DNA of 64,000 nucleotides from Cristatella mucedo (Eukaryota; Bryozoa; Phylactolaemata; Cristatellidae): contig WPIO01000102.1 in assembly GCA_009760855.2 (NCBI GenBank), forward strand, positions 1-64,000, written 5' to 3'. A model generated the notes under the pieces. It saw nothing but the letters and a program-made list of their open reading frames with translations. It made no database searches and was not told where the DNA came from. A program made the position numbers and the translations under genes. Below, in pieces: positions 9,679 to 18,697 of this stretch. Position 1 is the stretch's first letter, and each line of letters starts with the position of its first letter.

Positions 9679-9897
9679 ATGGCCGTACCCAAAAGGAAAA
9701 CCTCCCATTCCAAAAAAAGAATGAGGGCCTCTCATTCTGCACTTGTTTTGCCAAGAGTTGCTTATGATAAAGACGGAAATCCTCATCTTTCTCATCATGC
9801 TTCTTATGTTGCAAAAGAGGGATGCTATTACTATAAAGGCCGAATGATCTTGCAAGTTAAAAAGCCAAAGGCTTCTGCGGCGGCAGAGGAGAAATAA
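9679..9897 (+). CDS. rpmF: 50S ribosomal protein L32
   Basis: The 72-residue protein begins MAVPKRKTSHSKKRMRASH, the standard L32 N-terminus. It continues with HLSHHASYVAKEGCYYYKGR, the alphaproteobacterial form with a single Cys and no zinc ribbon. The start at 9679 is certain because of the motif. In many alphaproteobacteria rpmF is followed by plsX and fabH; here tRNA-Thr follows after 6 bp instead. Confidence 0.97.
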   Translation: MAVPKRKTSHSKKRMRASHSALVLPRVAYDKDGNPHLSHHASYVAKEGCYYYKGRMILQVKKPKASAAAEEK

Positions 9898-9903
9898 TTT
9901 TTT

Positions 9904-9980
9904 GCCGCCCTAGCACAGTTGGTAGTTGCACTTCATTGGTAATGAAGAGGTCGAGGGTTCAAGTCCCTTGGGTGGCACCA
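9904..9980 (+). tRNA. tRNA-Thr (anticodon GGT)
   Basis: The cloverleaf is complete over 77 nt with an encoded CCA. The acceptor stem is GCCGCCC/GGGTGGC, with one G-T pair and discriminator A. The anticodon loop TTGGTAA gives GGT, and the T arm has GGTTCAAGTCC. It begins 6 bp after the rpmF stop and is probably processed from the same transcript. Confidence 0.97.
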
Positions 9981-10973
9981 TTTTTATTCAATATTCCACT
10001 GATGATGGTTCTATTGGGGATATTTTTTGCTTCTATAATTTCTATTTTGATTGGCATTTTTGCTGTGATGCTGGTTTTCCGTAGCAGATCGTGATGTAGT
10101 TTTTTTTGTTACTACAATTTCAACACTTATTTCGCTTAAGCTGCATTGTTTTATACAATTATTCTGTCTTACATTACTCTGGCCATTTCAGATGCATAAA
10201 TTTAATCCTTAGATTTAAATTGTCGACAATTTTGGGATTGTAAAATTTTTTATATACCATAAGGAAAATATCTTTTTATAGTTTTTAGTTTGATCGCTAA
10301 AATTGCAAGCTGCTTTTTTTGTGTGTGCCACGATGTCTGAACAGTAATTTCAAATCATTTTTCTGCGCTTCAATTGTATCTTATGGCTGTTTTTTTAGTG
10401 GCAATAAGCGTCTTTGGCTGGATTTTGTTCGGTGTTTCTCTCAAGATATCTTGTGCCTAATGATGGCTCGATGATTATAGTGTTTTGTTTATTTTTCTCA
10501 TGAATTTTTTTGCTATCATGCAATTTATGAGTGTATTATTTAAATCATTGCATTTTTTTGTCTTGCCTTTCTGCCATATATACAGCTTTGCAGGCAAATG
10601 TTTTTAATAACTTTGTTGTTGGTCTTGAGGCATGAATAATTTGGAAATATTTGCCATCGCAATTTAGTTGTGCTTTAATGTGGTATTGACGTTTTGTATT
10701 TCCTTTCTGGATTATTGGGCATTATCAACTGTCAATCTGTACTAAGGGACGTCAATCGGGAATAAGAAATGTGATGTTTGTTATAATCATTCACTCCAAT
10801 TTATTGTTACAAAATAGCAACTCACTCATCAATCTGATTCGTTTTAGTATATTTATGCGTTTAATTTCATAAATGTCTAACACAATCTGTCTATTGGTTT
10901 TTTTTGATGGATTAATGGCTTGACAATTACTTTAACCGCACTCAAACTGCCAATATTTATAATGTTTTCCTTT
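9981..10973. other. spacer of about 1 kb, nothing recognised
   Basis: Noncoding and T-rich on the plus strand. No frame of note and no transposon ends were seen. Near its right end lies a TTGACA (10920-10925), and an exact TATAAT (10958-10963) lies 10 bp before the preferred virB3 start. The two are too far apart (32 bp) to form one standard promoter. Confidence 0.45.
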
Positions 10974-11273
10974 ATGTCTTCATTCGGTAAAGTTTCTTCA
11001 GATCCTCTGTTTTTAGGTCTTACTAGGCCAGCCTTGGTTTTTGGCGTTTCCTTTGTGTTTTTTGCCTTAAATTTAGTCGCTTCTTTATTGTATTTCGTTA
11101 TGACGTCAGACTTTAAGGTTGTTCCCATAGCTGTTGCTGTGCATCTGTTTGGAATGGCGGTAACCAAAAAAGAACCATTGGCGGTGGAAATGTTAATGCT
11201 TCGTGCCCAAAAATTTAAAAAATGTCGTAATAAATTTTTTCACGGCGGACGCAACTCTTACGAGATTTTTTAA
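10974..11273 (+). CDS. virB3: VirB3-like T4SS inner-membrane protein (RvhB3)
   Basis: The product closely follows rickettsial VirB3: SSDPLFLGLTRPALVFGVS at the N-terminus, then a hydrophobic hairpin of two membrane segments (about residues 20-70), then KKEPLAVEMLMLRAQK and a C-terminal NKFFHGGRNSYE. VirB3 is a small inner-membrane part of the P-type type IV secretion system that works with the VirB4 ATPase. The frame is open from 10920, but homologues begin just before SSDPLF. I therefore prefer the ATG at 10974 (99 residues) over 10920 or 10962. The usual partner virB4 does not follow: about 310 bp of noncoding sequence and then a leftward gene come next. No VirB4 was seen in the window; virB6 lies 14 kb away. 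Confidence 0.88.
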   Translation: MSSFGKVSSDPLFLGLTRPALVFGVSFVFFALNLVASLLYFVMTSDFKVVPIAVAVHLFGMAVTKKEPLAVEMLMLRAQKFKKCRNKFFHGGRNSYEIF

Positions 11274-11581
11274 TTTACCAAATTGGTAATTTTTTGTGAA
11301 AATAGAGCTTGTACTCCCTAACTTAATCTTCCAGCACTTGACATGCGTCATGCCCTATACTTCCTCTCATTGAGTTTGCGCGGTTCTGTGTTTTTAGTAA
11401 AAAAATTATTTTTATTTTTTGGTTTTAGCTTTGCTGTTTTATGATTAGCTTTGTTAAAAATATTCTGAAAATAATTTGGATTGTAGTTTTTACGATAGTT
11501 TTTGACCTCTTTTTGGCACAGGAGTCTTTGGGGATGGTATTTTTTTAATCCAAATGAAATTTTGAAATGAGGTGATTTTAT

Positions 11582-12070
11582 TTAAAAAATCTCATCCTTC
11601 TCAACGCCCCAAATGTATTTTTTTTCCATCCAGCCAGAAAGACTGCTGTCTATTCTGATTCTGCACCAGATTTTGGTGCAAGATAAGCACTGAAAAATAA
11701 CTCCACTATAAATATTTGCTATTTCTTGGCATTTGCCAATGTTTTTTGGAAGTCTGCATAGAGGTATTTTGGAATCCAGAGTCATGCCATTTCTGGCTTT
11801 TTTAGAAACCATTGTGCTTTTTATCCAACCAACATCTCCCTCATGATCTTTTACAAAAATCCACTCATCTATCTGGTGTATTATTTTTAGAGGTATGCCT
11901 CTTTTTGAAAAGGTGGAAATGATTCGATATTCCTCACCTGGCCCATTTCTGATATTTGCTTCATTTTTTTTTAAAGAACAAAAGAAAGACTCAGCATAAA
12001 CTTTGCTCGATATTGAAATAAATGTCAGAATGGTGGCAAAAAAAAGTTTTGCCAAAAGTTTTGAGTTCAT
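11582..12070 (-). CDS. exported SH3-like domain protein
   Basis: The 162-residue product starts with a signal peptide (basic start, hydrophobic core, cleavage near VYAES at about 27). Two SH3b-like segments follow. The first has NIRNGPGEEYRIISTF and WIFVKDHEGDVGWI, the usual bacterial SH3 type 3 pattern. The second, SLSGWMEKKYIWG, closes the domain pair. Such proteins (COG3807, DUF1058-type) occur widely in alphaproteobacteria and are thought to bind cell-wall or periplasmic partners; the exact role is unknown. It starts 5 bp after the atpB stop on the same strand, so it is the last gene of the TauE-like/atpI/atpB run, although a functional link with ATP synthase is not expected. Confidence 0.8.
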   Translation of the reverse strand: MNSKLLAKLFFATILTFISISSKVYAESFFCSLKKNEANIRNGPGEEYRIISTFSKRGIPLKIIHQIDEWIFVKDHEGDVGWIKSTMVSKKARNGMTLDSKIPLCRLPKNIGKCQEIANIYSGVIFQCLSCTKIWCRIRIDSSLSGWMEKKYIWGVEKDEIF

Positions 12071-12075
12071 TTATT

Positions 12076-12810
12076 TTAGTGCTTAATGGCTTCGGCTATA
12101 TATACGGAAGAGAGAAGGGCAAAAATATACGCCTGCAATATTGCAACACCAAGCTCAAAAATGTTTATTATGACTAAGAATGCAAATGGGATAAATCCAA
12201 AAACGCCCATCGCTATAACAAAACATGCTATAACTTCTAGTATGACGTGTCCGGCTATCATATTGGCAGCCAAACGAACTGCCAAGCTCATTGGCCTTGC
12301 CAGATATGAAAAAACTTCTAAAACAAACATAATTGGCACCATCCACCATGGAGTTCCATGCGGTATGAAGATCTTTAAAAAACCAATACCATGTTGCTGA
12401 ATTGATATTGCTAAAGTTGTAATAAAAATCAACATAGATATTGTTGCCGTAACTGATAGGTGGCTGGTTGGCGCAAAGCTAAAAGGTGCCATTCCTGCCA
12501 AATTTAAAATCAGAATGAATAAAAAAACTGCAAAAATAATCTTGATGTATTTATTGTTTGGTTTAAGCTTGTGACCAATTGATTCAGAAACCATATCTGC
12601 TATAAAAAAGTAAGCCATTTCCAAGATATTCCAAGTTGAAGATGCTCCTTTTAATTGCCTAGATCCTCCGTATATCATGGCCAAGCAAAGAATAGCTGAA
12701 GACAGCGCCATAACAATAGCTGAATTGGTAATGCAGAGATTTAGTCCAAAAATGGAAAAATCGTAAATTTTTTGCACCGAAAATTGATGTAGTGGATCGA
12801 TGATTTTCAT
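12076..12810 (-). CDS. atpB: F0F1 ATP synthase subunit a
   Basis: Subunit a is the membrane stator that forms the proton half-channels against the c-ring. The 244-residue protein shows several membrane helices, and the key helix carries SLAVRLAANMIAGH, whose Arg is the essential proton-path arginine. A further motif, NIFELGVAILQAYIFALL, is near the C-terminus. It starts 2 bp after the atpI stop, the usual atpI-atpB order. The expected atpE and atpF do not follow; an SH3 protein gene does, so the F0 operon is split. Confidence 0.96.
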   Translation of the reverse strand: MKIIDPLHQFSVQKIYDFSIFGLNLCITNSAIVMALSSAILCLAMIYGGSRQLKGASSTWNILEMAYFFIADMVSESIGHKLKPNNKYIKIIFAVFLFILILNLAGMAPFSFAPTSHLSVTATISMLIFITTLAISIQQHGIGFLKIFIPHGTPWWMVPIMFVLEVFSYLARPMSLAVRLAANMIAGHVILEVIACFVIAMGVFGFIPFAFLVIINIFELGVAILQAYIFALLSSVYIAEAIKH

Positions 12811-12812
12811 GA

Positions 12813-13106
12813 TTAATTATTAATAATTTGCTTATAATGTCTTTTCATTGTTCCGTATAGCCCAGAGATTAAGCCAATTAAAACAAAAATTATTGTAAAT
12901 ACGCGTGATGATTTAAAATTAAAAATTTCAACAAAAAAACTACAAATTATCCACCCAACAAATGCTCCAGAAGCCATTTCAACTGCCATCATCAGTGATT
13001 CCTGTAAGAGATTGGTAATTTTTCTGCCATCGCGTTGTTTTTTCTCTAGAGAATTTTTTAACAACCCCAGTCTTTCTTTTAGTGATTCCGCTCTGTCGTT
13101 ACTCAT
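12813..13106 (-). CDS. atpI: ATP synthase assembly protein AtpI
   Basis: AtpI assists assembly of the c-ring in the membrane. The 97-residue product has a charged N-terminus (MSNDRAESLKERLGLL), then two membrane helices with the family GAFVGWIICSF and VLIGLISGLYG patterns. The frame runs further upstream to 13142, but the ATG at 13106 overlaps the TGA of the preceding gene as ATGA, a classic coupled start, and gives the family length. I chose that start. Confidence 0.88.
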   Translation of the reverse strand: MSNDRAESLKERLGLLKNSLEKKQRDGRKITNLLQESLMMAVEMASGAFVGWIICSFFVEIFNFKSSRVFTIIFVLIGLISGLYGTMKRHYKQIINN

Positions 13107-13927
13107 GAAATGCGGTGAATAAAATGAGAATAGGTAAGCCATCCAGCAACACCAAGTGTTGTAAATATTAACATCCAGTTAATCAGCTTGTCTCCGCCAA
13201 CTAGACACATTTTAACCCCAATTTCGCTGCCAATTAAATAGCCAGCAATTATAAAAAGTGCCAAATATGGAGTTAACATTCCTCCGCAAAGTATAACTAT
13301 AGTTGAAATTATAGAGGCACTCATGCCAAATAATTTAGCATAAATAGAGGCCTGCATTGACCCCATCCCCAGAAGCCCTGAAATTAAAATGGTGCGAATT
13401 GTGTTGCTAGCCAATGAAAAAAGACCATCATAAATACCTACGGCAAAGAGAATAAAAATTGAGAAATTTTTATATGACATGACATGTAGAGATTTTTCTT
13501 GTTTATTTATTTTTTCAGTAAGAATGCAGTAAATTTTATATATAGCTACGGCAAAAATTGCTAAAATAAGTCCAACCTCCAAGGTTTCGTTTTTTAACTG
13601 CGTGAGAAGATATCCGCCAAATAAGCCTCCAGTCAAACTTGCAACTATACCGTGCCAAGAAAATAACTTCCAATCGAATAGCCCAGCAGATTTAAACCTT
13701 AATAATGCCAAGGCTTGCGATGCTATGCAGGCAGGTCTTTCTGATGACAGAGCAATATTTGCCGGAATTCCACAGGCGGTTAAAAAGCCAACGGTAATAA
13801 CCGACCCACTGCCAACTGTAGCACTTAAAATACCGCCAATTATGCTAAATATTATCGTTACAGTGGAAAATAATATCGATGAATTTCCTGAAGAAATAAA
13901 TAAATCTACCATGAAATTATTGAACAA
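13103..13927 (-). CDS. TauE/SafE-family membrane transporter
   Basis: The 274-residue protein has about eight hydrophobic helices in two similar halves. The first shows GGILSATVGSGSVITVGFL and SSERPACIASQA; the second has a FSLASNTIRTILISGLLGM-type segment and a Gly-rich helix. This is the sulfite exporter TauE/SafE (former DUF81) pattern, a family moving sulfur or organic anions across the inner membrane; the substrate here is unknown. Its TGA overlaps the atpI start by 4 nt, so the two are translationally coupled. A leftward promoter should lie in the 13928-14279 spacer. Confidence 0.8.
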   Translation of the reverse strand: MFNNFMVDLFISSGNSSILFSTVTIIFSIIGGILSATVGSGSVITVGFLTACGIPANIALSSERPACIASQALALLRFKSAGLFDWKLFSWHGIVASLTGGLFGGYLLTQLKNETLEVGLILAIFAVAIYKIYCILTEKINKQEKSLHVMSYKNFSIFILFAVGIYDGLFSLASNTIRTILISGLLGMGSMQASIYAKLFGMSASIISTIVILCGGMLTPYLALFIIAGYLIGSEIGVKMCLVGGDKLINWMLIFTTLGVAGWLTYSHFIHRIS

Positions 13928-14279
13928 AATAATTATAAAGTCTTTTGCATAGCTTAAGTGATGACTTTAAAAGTCAAATGATTTACGGTTATTTTTCTAA
14001 ATTTTTCCACCCACCATTGTTGTTTATTTGTTGTGGAAGTTTGTGATAATTTATTCATCAATTTACCTAATTTACCGTGAAACTTGGATAAATGACCAGT
14101 CTGTCGTGATGAAGGAGAATTCGGCTACTTCGTCTAAATTCGGAATTTAAATTGCCATAGCTGATACGATGTCGATACTTTCAGAATAAGCAACAATAGA
14201 AACACTAATTCCTTGACAATTAACTATTGCCAAAAAAGTTGGACTGCGGTTGTTATTTGATAATTTATTTATTTTTACC
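13928..14279. other. divergent promoter region between the TauE-like gene and trxA
   Basis: This 350-bp region must hold promoters for both the leftward TauE/atpI/atpB run and rightward trxA. A TTGACA is at 14213-14218, and GATAAT at 14259-14264 precedes trxA, but their spacing (40 bp) does not fit one promoter. No frame of note. Confidence 0.4.
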
Positions 14280-14606
14280 ATGGTCGATGAAGTTAAAAAT
14301 ATCGCCGAATGGAGTAGCGTTATGGAGCAATATCCTTTGGTTTGCGTGGATTTTTTTGCTGAATGGTGCGGTCCTTGTAAAATGATTGCCCCCGTTATTG
14401 AAGAGCTAAGTAAAGAATATCAATCCGTGAAGTTTGTGAAAGTAAATATAGACGAAATGAGTGATTTGGCGGCTCAATATCAAATTATGAGCATCCCGAC
14501 AATTATGCTATTTTCCGCTAGTAAAAAGGTGGAACATGTTGTGGGAGCAAACAAGCAGGCCTATAGAGACATGCTAAATAAGCACCAAGCCAAGCACCTA
14601 GCTTAG
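14280..14606 (+). CDS. trxA: thioredoxin
   Basis: The 108-residue product is a complete thioredoxin, a small cytosolic disulfide reductase. It has the active site AEWCGPCKM with Cys30 and Cys33, the DFFAEWC lead-in, and the cis-proline loop IMSIPTIMLF. The frame is open from 14250, but the ten extra residues are hydrophobic and absent from the family, so the ATG at 14280 is preferred. It stands alone. Together with DsbD at 16823 it could supply reducing power to the periplasm; the link is family knowledge, not proven here. Confidence 0.94.
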   Translation: MVDEVKNIAEWSSVMEQYPLVCVDFFAEWCGPCKMIAPVIEELSKEYQSVKFVKVNIDEMSDLAAQYQIMSIPTIMLFSASKKVEHVVGANKQAYRDMLNKHQAKHLA

Positions 14607-14926
14607 AATCTGCATTTTTGCAGCTTTGATTTTTTTCAACATAATGACGTTTTTTCATCTCTGATGTTATTTTATTTGCGGTATTGCAATTGGGTTGTTT
14701 CCTTAAAATAAGTAGTCATTTACGGTAAATAATCGATTTATTTTTTACCGCTATTTGACGCTGGTTATGGATTTTTCAGATTTGTAAAGAATTTTATTTT
14801 TATTGAAAATTAAAATTCTAAAAGCTCCCTTTTCTTTACGTGCTTGAAGATGTTTATGTAAATTATTGCCATATGTTTCAATTATATGAGTTTATTTATT
14901 AGGTCTTTTATTGTAATAAAATTTAT
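14607..14926. other. spacer with weak terminator-like hairpin after trxA
   Basis: Directly after trxA, CTGCA (14610-14614) and TGCAG (14619-14623) form a 5-bp stem with a TTTT loop. A run of seven T follows at 14631-14637, which would be a weak terminator. The rest of the spacer up to ispG is AT-rich and shows nothing else. Confidence 0.35.
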
Positions 14927-16072
14927 ATGTCAGAAAATTACAGCCAAGAATCTATAGTAGAAGCCTCAAATGCAAGATCTTATAGGGTAATTAATCGCAG
15001 AAAAACAAGAGTTGTTTTGGTCGGGGATGTTAAAATTGGTGGCAATAATCCTATAATAGTACAAACAATGACCAACACTCCCACAACCGATGTGAAGGCA
15101 ACTTTGGAGCAAATAGAGAGATGTTGTGCCGCCGGTGCTGAGCTTGTAAGGGTTTCCGTTCCAGATAAAGAATCAACAATAGCACTAAAAGAAATAACAA
15201 AAAACAGTCCTGTTCCCATAATTGCAGATGTGCATTTTCACTATCGCAGGGGTATAGAGGCTGCCGAAGCTGGAGCAAAATGCATTAGAATAAATCCTGG
15301 CACCATTGGCACTCCGGAAAGGGCTAGAGAAATTGTTATGGCGGCAAAAAATAATTCCTGCTCAATTAGAATAGGCGTTAATGGTGGCTCTTTAGAGGAG
15401 GCCATGCTGGAGAAATATAAAACTCCCTGTCCAGAGGCTTTGGCTGAAAGTGCCATGAATAGTGTGAAAATTTTGGAGGATTTGGATTTTTTTGAAACTA
15501 AAATTAGTGTTAAAGCTTCAGATCCAATGTTGGCTATAAAAAGCTATGAAAAGGTTGCGTCTCTTTGCGACTATCCACTGCATCTTGGGGTAACGGAGGC
15601 CGGAGACAAAATGGTTGGCTCGATAAAGTCTTCTTTTGGTTTGGGATATTTGCTGTATCAGGGTATTGGCGATACCATCAGAGTCTCTCTTTCTGCACCG
15701 CCAGAGGAAGAAATTCCAGTGTGTTACGAAATATTAAAATCCCTCTATCTAAGAGAGCGGGGTGTGACCATTATTTCTTGCCCATCTTGTGCAAGGCAGC
15801 AGTTTGATGTTATTAAGGCTGTAGAAAACATTACCATCAGAACAAAACACATTAAGGAATCGATATCTGTTTCTATTTTGGGTTGCGTTGTAAATGGCTT
15901 GGGAGAGGCCAAGCACACAAGAATTGGCGTCACTGGCGCTGGAAGTGGCAATCACTTAGTTTATTTAAATGGGCAGCCTTACGCTAAAATTGAAGCCTCC
16001 AAACTAGAGGATTATGTTGTTGACTTAATTCAATCTGAAATTGAAAAAGATAGACAAGCAATAAAAGCTTAA
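14927..16072 (+). CDS. ispG: 4-hydroxy-3-methylbut-2-enyl diphosphate synthase
   Basis: IspG (GcpE) catalyses the reductive step from methylerythritol cyclodiphosphate to HMBPP in the MEP isoprenoid pathway. The 381 residues cover the whole protein: a TIM-barrel half beginning [24 protein letters not shown] with the family [10 protein letters not shown] and RINPGTIG motifs, and a C-terminal half with the Fe-S cysteines in [12 protein letters not shown] and [13 protein letters not shown]. All three cluster Cys are present. The start at 14927 gives about 24 residues before the conserved core, normal for rickettsial forms. The gene is monocistronic by context. Retention of the MEP pathway is typical for Rickettsiales. 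Confidence 0.97.
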   Translation: MSENYSQESIVEASNARSYRVINRRKTRVVLVGDVKIGGNNPIIVQTMTNTPTTDVKATLEQIERCCAAGAELVRVSVPDKESTIALKEITKNSPVPIIADVHFHYRRGIEAAEAGAKCIRINPGTIGTPERAREIVMAAKNNSCSIRIGVNGGSLEEAMLEKYKTPCPEALAESAMNSVKILEDLDFFETKISVKASDPMLAIKSYEKVASLCDYPLHLGVTEAGDKMVGSIKSSFGLGYLLYQGIGDTIRVSLSAPPEEEIPVCYEILKSLYLRERGVTIISCPSCARQQFDVIKAVENITIRTKHIKESISVSILGCVVNGLGEAKHTRIGVTGAGSGNHLVYLNGQPYAKIEASKLEDYVVDLIQSEIEKDRQAIKA

Positions 16073-16822
16073 TATTTTTTAGTCAAACTGTTTGTATTGA
16101 GGTGGATTTTGCAAAAGTTATCCTTTCCAGATTTACTGAAAATAGCCGCCATAATAATATATATTTCTTCATCTTGCGTCTGTTGAATGTTTGATTCTTG
16201 TTGGTATTGGGTTTTTTTATGTTAGGCCTTATTGTTTTCTATTAATTATCTGCTGAAAAGCCATTCGAGGGGATGTTTTTTTGCATCAATGTAATTTGTT
16301 TTGTTGTCTATCTTTTAGATATTATGGCGGCGATTAAATTTAATTCATTTTATTTGGGGCATTGATGCCAAGAGAAGGTTGCAAGACATACTATCTCTTT
16401 TCCGGTAGATTCATTATTTCAATATGCAGTGGATTACAAAAGATATAATCGATAAATGTAATTTTGCTTATGCCTTTGATTTAAATAGATTGGCTGTGAA
16501 TTTGTCAAAAATTCAAACAAACACCATTTCAACCGCAAAGGAATTGGTCATTTTGCGTTATGCAGGTTTTTATTGGCTTTGTTTTTTTATTTAAAAATAT
16601 ATTCTTCTTGAACGGTATGCATTTGAAAGAAAAATCACGCTGAATTTAATTTTTTTCATTGGATGGACATCTATGATTATATTTTGCACTGGTTCTATAA
16701 TTTGGTCTTTTGGCGCATCTCGGCAATCACAGTTAGTGTCAACTATTATAATGTAGATTCTGATGGATTATATAATTCGACACATATTAGCTATTAGTAA
16801 AAATAAAAAAATCAACCATTTA
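16073..16822. other. spacer between convergent ispG and dsbD, nothing recognised
   Basis: A 750-bp noncoding stretch where two converging transcripts end. I saw no strong hairpin with a T run for either. No frame resembles a protein family. Confidence 0.45.
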
Positions 16823-18691
16823 TTATGCATTTTGGTTGTTTCGATCTATTGCTTCTTCCAAGTTTTGCATAACATGTTGTGGGGTTAAAATTGTGTTTAA
16901 AGCTTTGCCATCGGGATATTTTTTAGAATAAATTGCCGTGTAAGGAATGCCCCTGATCTGGTGTTTATTTAAAAACTTAATTAATTCTGGTTTCGAGACT
17001 GTAATGTCTCCTTCCATCAATATTATGTTGTTCTTTTTAACAAAATCGAAAAATTCATTATTTTGCATGGAAGTATTTTTGTTTAGCTTGCAGGTTATGC
17101 ACCAATCAGCGGTAAAATTGACAAATATTATTCTGTTTTGTGCCTGCAGCGATGTCAGCTGTTCTTCCGAGAAAGATTGCCAGTTTTTGCTTATTTTTTC
17201 TTGTTTTTCATTATATCTTTGTGCTATTTTAGTAGTGCCAAAAACTGTAGCAACTAAGATTGCAATTATTGCAATTTGTTGCGATGTGTTTTTGCTATAT
17301 TTTAGCAGGACATTTACGGTAAGTGTTATGATGAAAATTGCCAAGCCTCCAAGTTCGCCAATCTGACCCATAGCTATGTAAATTAGCCATAAGAGGGTTG
17401 TTGCCAAGAAAACGGGAAACATTTTATACAGTGCTAGCCCTATTTTGCTTTGCTGGAATTTTATATAGAGATTAGGTCTGAATATTAAAGCTATGTATGG
17501 TGCGGCAAATCCTAAGGTCACACCAGTGAAAACTGTAATATTTTCAATAATTCCTTTTGAGGAGAAAACCATGGCTGCCCCAAAAAATGGCGCCAAGCAG
17601 GGGGTTGCCAAGATTGTGCCAATAGATCCATTTACTATAGATGATAGTGTTTTGCTAAGTTTATTTATTTTTTCATTTGGAGTTGTGATTGATATATTTA
17701 TCTTGCTTAGATTTATCTGCATCAAAACAAATACAACGCAAATCATGGCTGCAATTGATAGTGGGTTGCGGAAGTTTCCTCCCCAAACCTGACTACTTCC
17801 TTCCTGATTGAATAATGCATTTATTGCCCCCATGCCTCCGCCTAATATCATAAAGGTTATCCAGATGCCAAAAACAGTCCAAAGTAGACTAATTCTGATT
17901 TCTTTTTTATTGTTGTGGCAGTTTTGCGCGATGCTGTTTAGCTTTATTCCTATTACTGGCATTACGCACGGCATTAGATTCATTATTAGCCCAGAAACAA
18001 CTGAAACTATAAAGGCTCTAATTACGTAGCTCCATTTTGTTGTATGGTGTGTTTCCTTTTCTTCTATTGCTTGATATATGATATTTTTTGCTTTTTTAGC
18101 GGTTGGCGAGTGGATTTGGCTGGCGTTTAAAGGTAAAGAGTCATCTTCTGAAATAATGATTCTTTGTTGCAGATTGCGGCTTGGTGGTGGAAGTTCTTCT
18201 TCTGCACTGTCTTTTATTTTAATTATATGATTTTGATTGGTTTGTAATGTAAATGCTATTGGAAAGCAACCATTATTACAGCAGCCAATGTAGTCGAAAT
18301 TTATTTTTATCGGCTTTGCTTTTTGCCAATTAAGTATTACGGAGATAGTGGTATTTGCTTGACTTATATAGCTTTTATAGGTTTGTTCTCCAATTTTATC
18401 AATTTTTTGCTTACCCGTTGGCCAGATGATTTTTTTTATTGTTGCTGCTTCTGAATCTGTTGTGATTTTTGGCGGCGATCCTATATCGTTTTCTCCAGGT
18501 AGATAAAAATAACAACCATCGGTATGGTAAAAATGCAGTAAAACATTTTTATTTTTATCCAAATTGGCTGTTATGGTACAGTTTTTTTTGCCTCCAGAAA
18601 CCAATATATCTAAATGGTTATTTTTAGATTGAGCAAAGGTGTTAAATCCTAAAGAAAAAAAAAAGAATATTAGTCCTAGAGCCCTGATCAT
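16823..18691 (-). CDS. dsbD: thiol:disulfide interchange protein DsbD/ScsB-type
   Basis: DsbD carries electrons from cytosolic thioredoxin across the inner membrane to periplasmic thiol enzymes. The 622-residue protein starts with a signal peptide (cleavage near FAQS, about 21). It has a periplasmic domain with Cys pairs around residue 137 (GCCNNGCFP), and a CcdA-like membrane core with its two redox cysteines in NLMPCVMPVIG (about 241) and LATPCLAPFFG (about 364). A C-terminal thioredoxin domain contains ADWCITCKLN (about 528). All three Cys modules are intact. It starts 6 bp after the stop of mgtE on the same strand, so the two are probably co-transcribed. Confidence 0.9.
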   Translation of the reverse strand: MIRALGLIFFFFSLGFNTFAQSKNNHLDILVSGGKKNCTITANLDKNKNVLLHFYHTDGCYFYLPGENDIGSPPKITTDSEAATIKKIIWPTGKQKIDKIGEQTYKSYISQANTTISVILNWQKAKPIKINFDYIGCCNNGCFPIAFTLQTNQNHIIKIKDSAEEELPPPSRNLQQRIIISEDDSLPLNASQIHSPTAKKAKNIIYQAIEEKETHHTTKWSYVIRAFIVSVVSGLIMNLMPCVMPVIGIKLNSIAQNCHNNKKEIRISLLWTVFGIWITFMILGGGMGAINALFNQEGSSQVWGGNFRNPLSIAAMICVVFVLMQINLSKINISITTPNEKINKLSKTLSSIVNGSIGTILATPCLAPFFGAAMVFSSKGIIENITVFTGVTLGFAAPYIALIFRPNLYIKFQQSKIGLALYKMFPVFLATTLLWLIYIAMGQIGELGGLAIFIITLTVNVLLKYSKNTSQQIAIIAILVATVFGTTKIAQRYNEKQEKISKNWQSFSEEQLTSLQAQNRIIFVNFTADWCITCKLNKNTSMQNNEFFDFVKKNNIILMEGDITVSKPELIKFLNKHQIRGIPYTAIYSKKYPDGKALNTILTPQHVMQNLEEAIDRNNQNA

Positions 18692-18697
18692 GTTGTT

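Noticed and set aside
12086..12400. 104-codon plus-strand frame antisense to atpB
   Set aside because: Shadow of the well-conserved atpB coding sequence.
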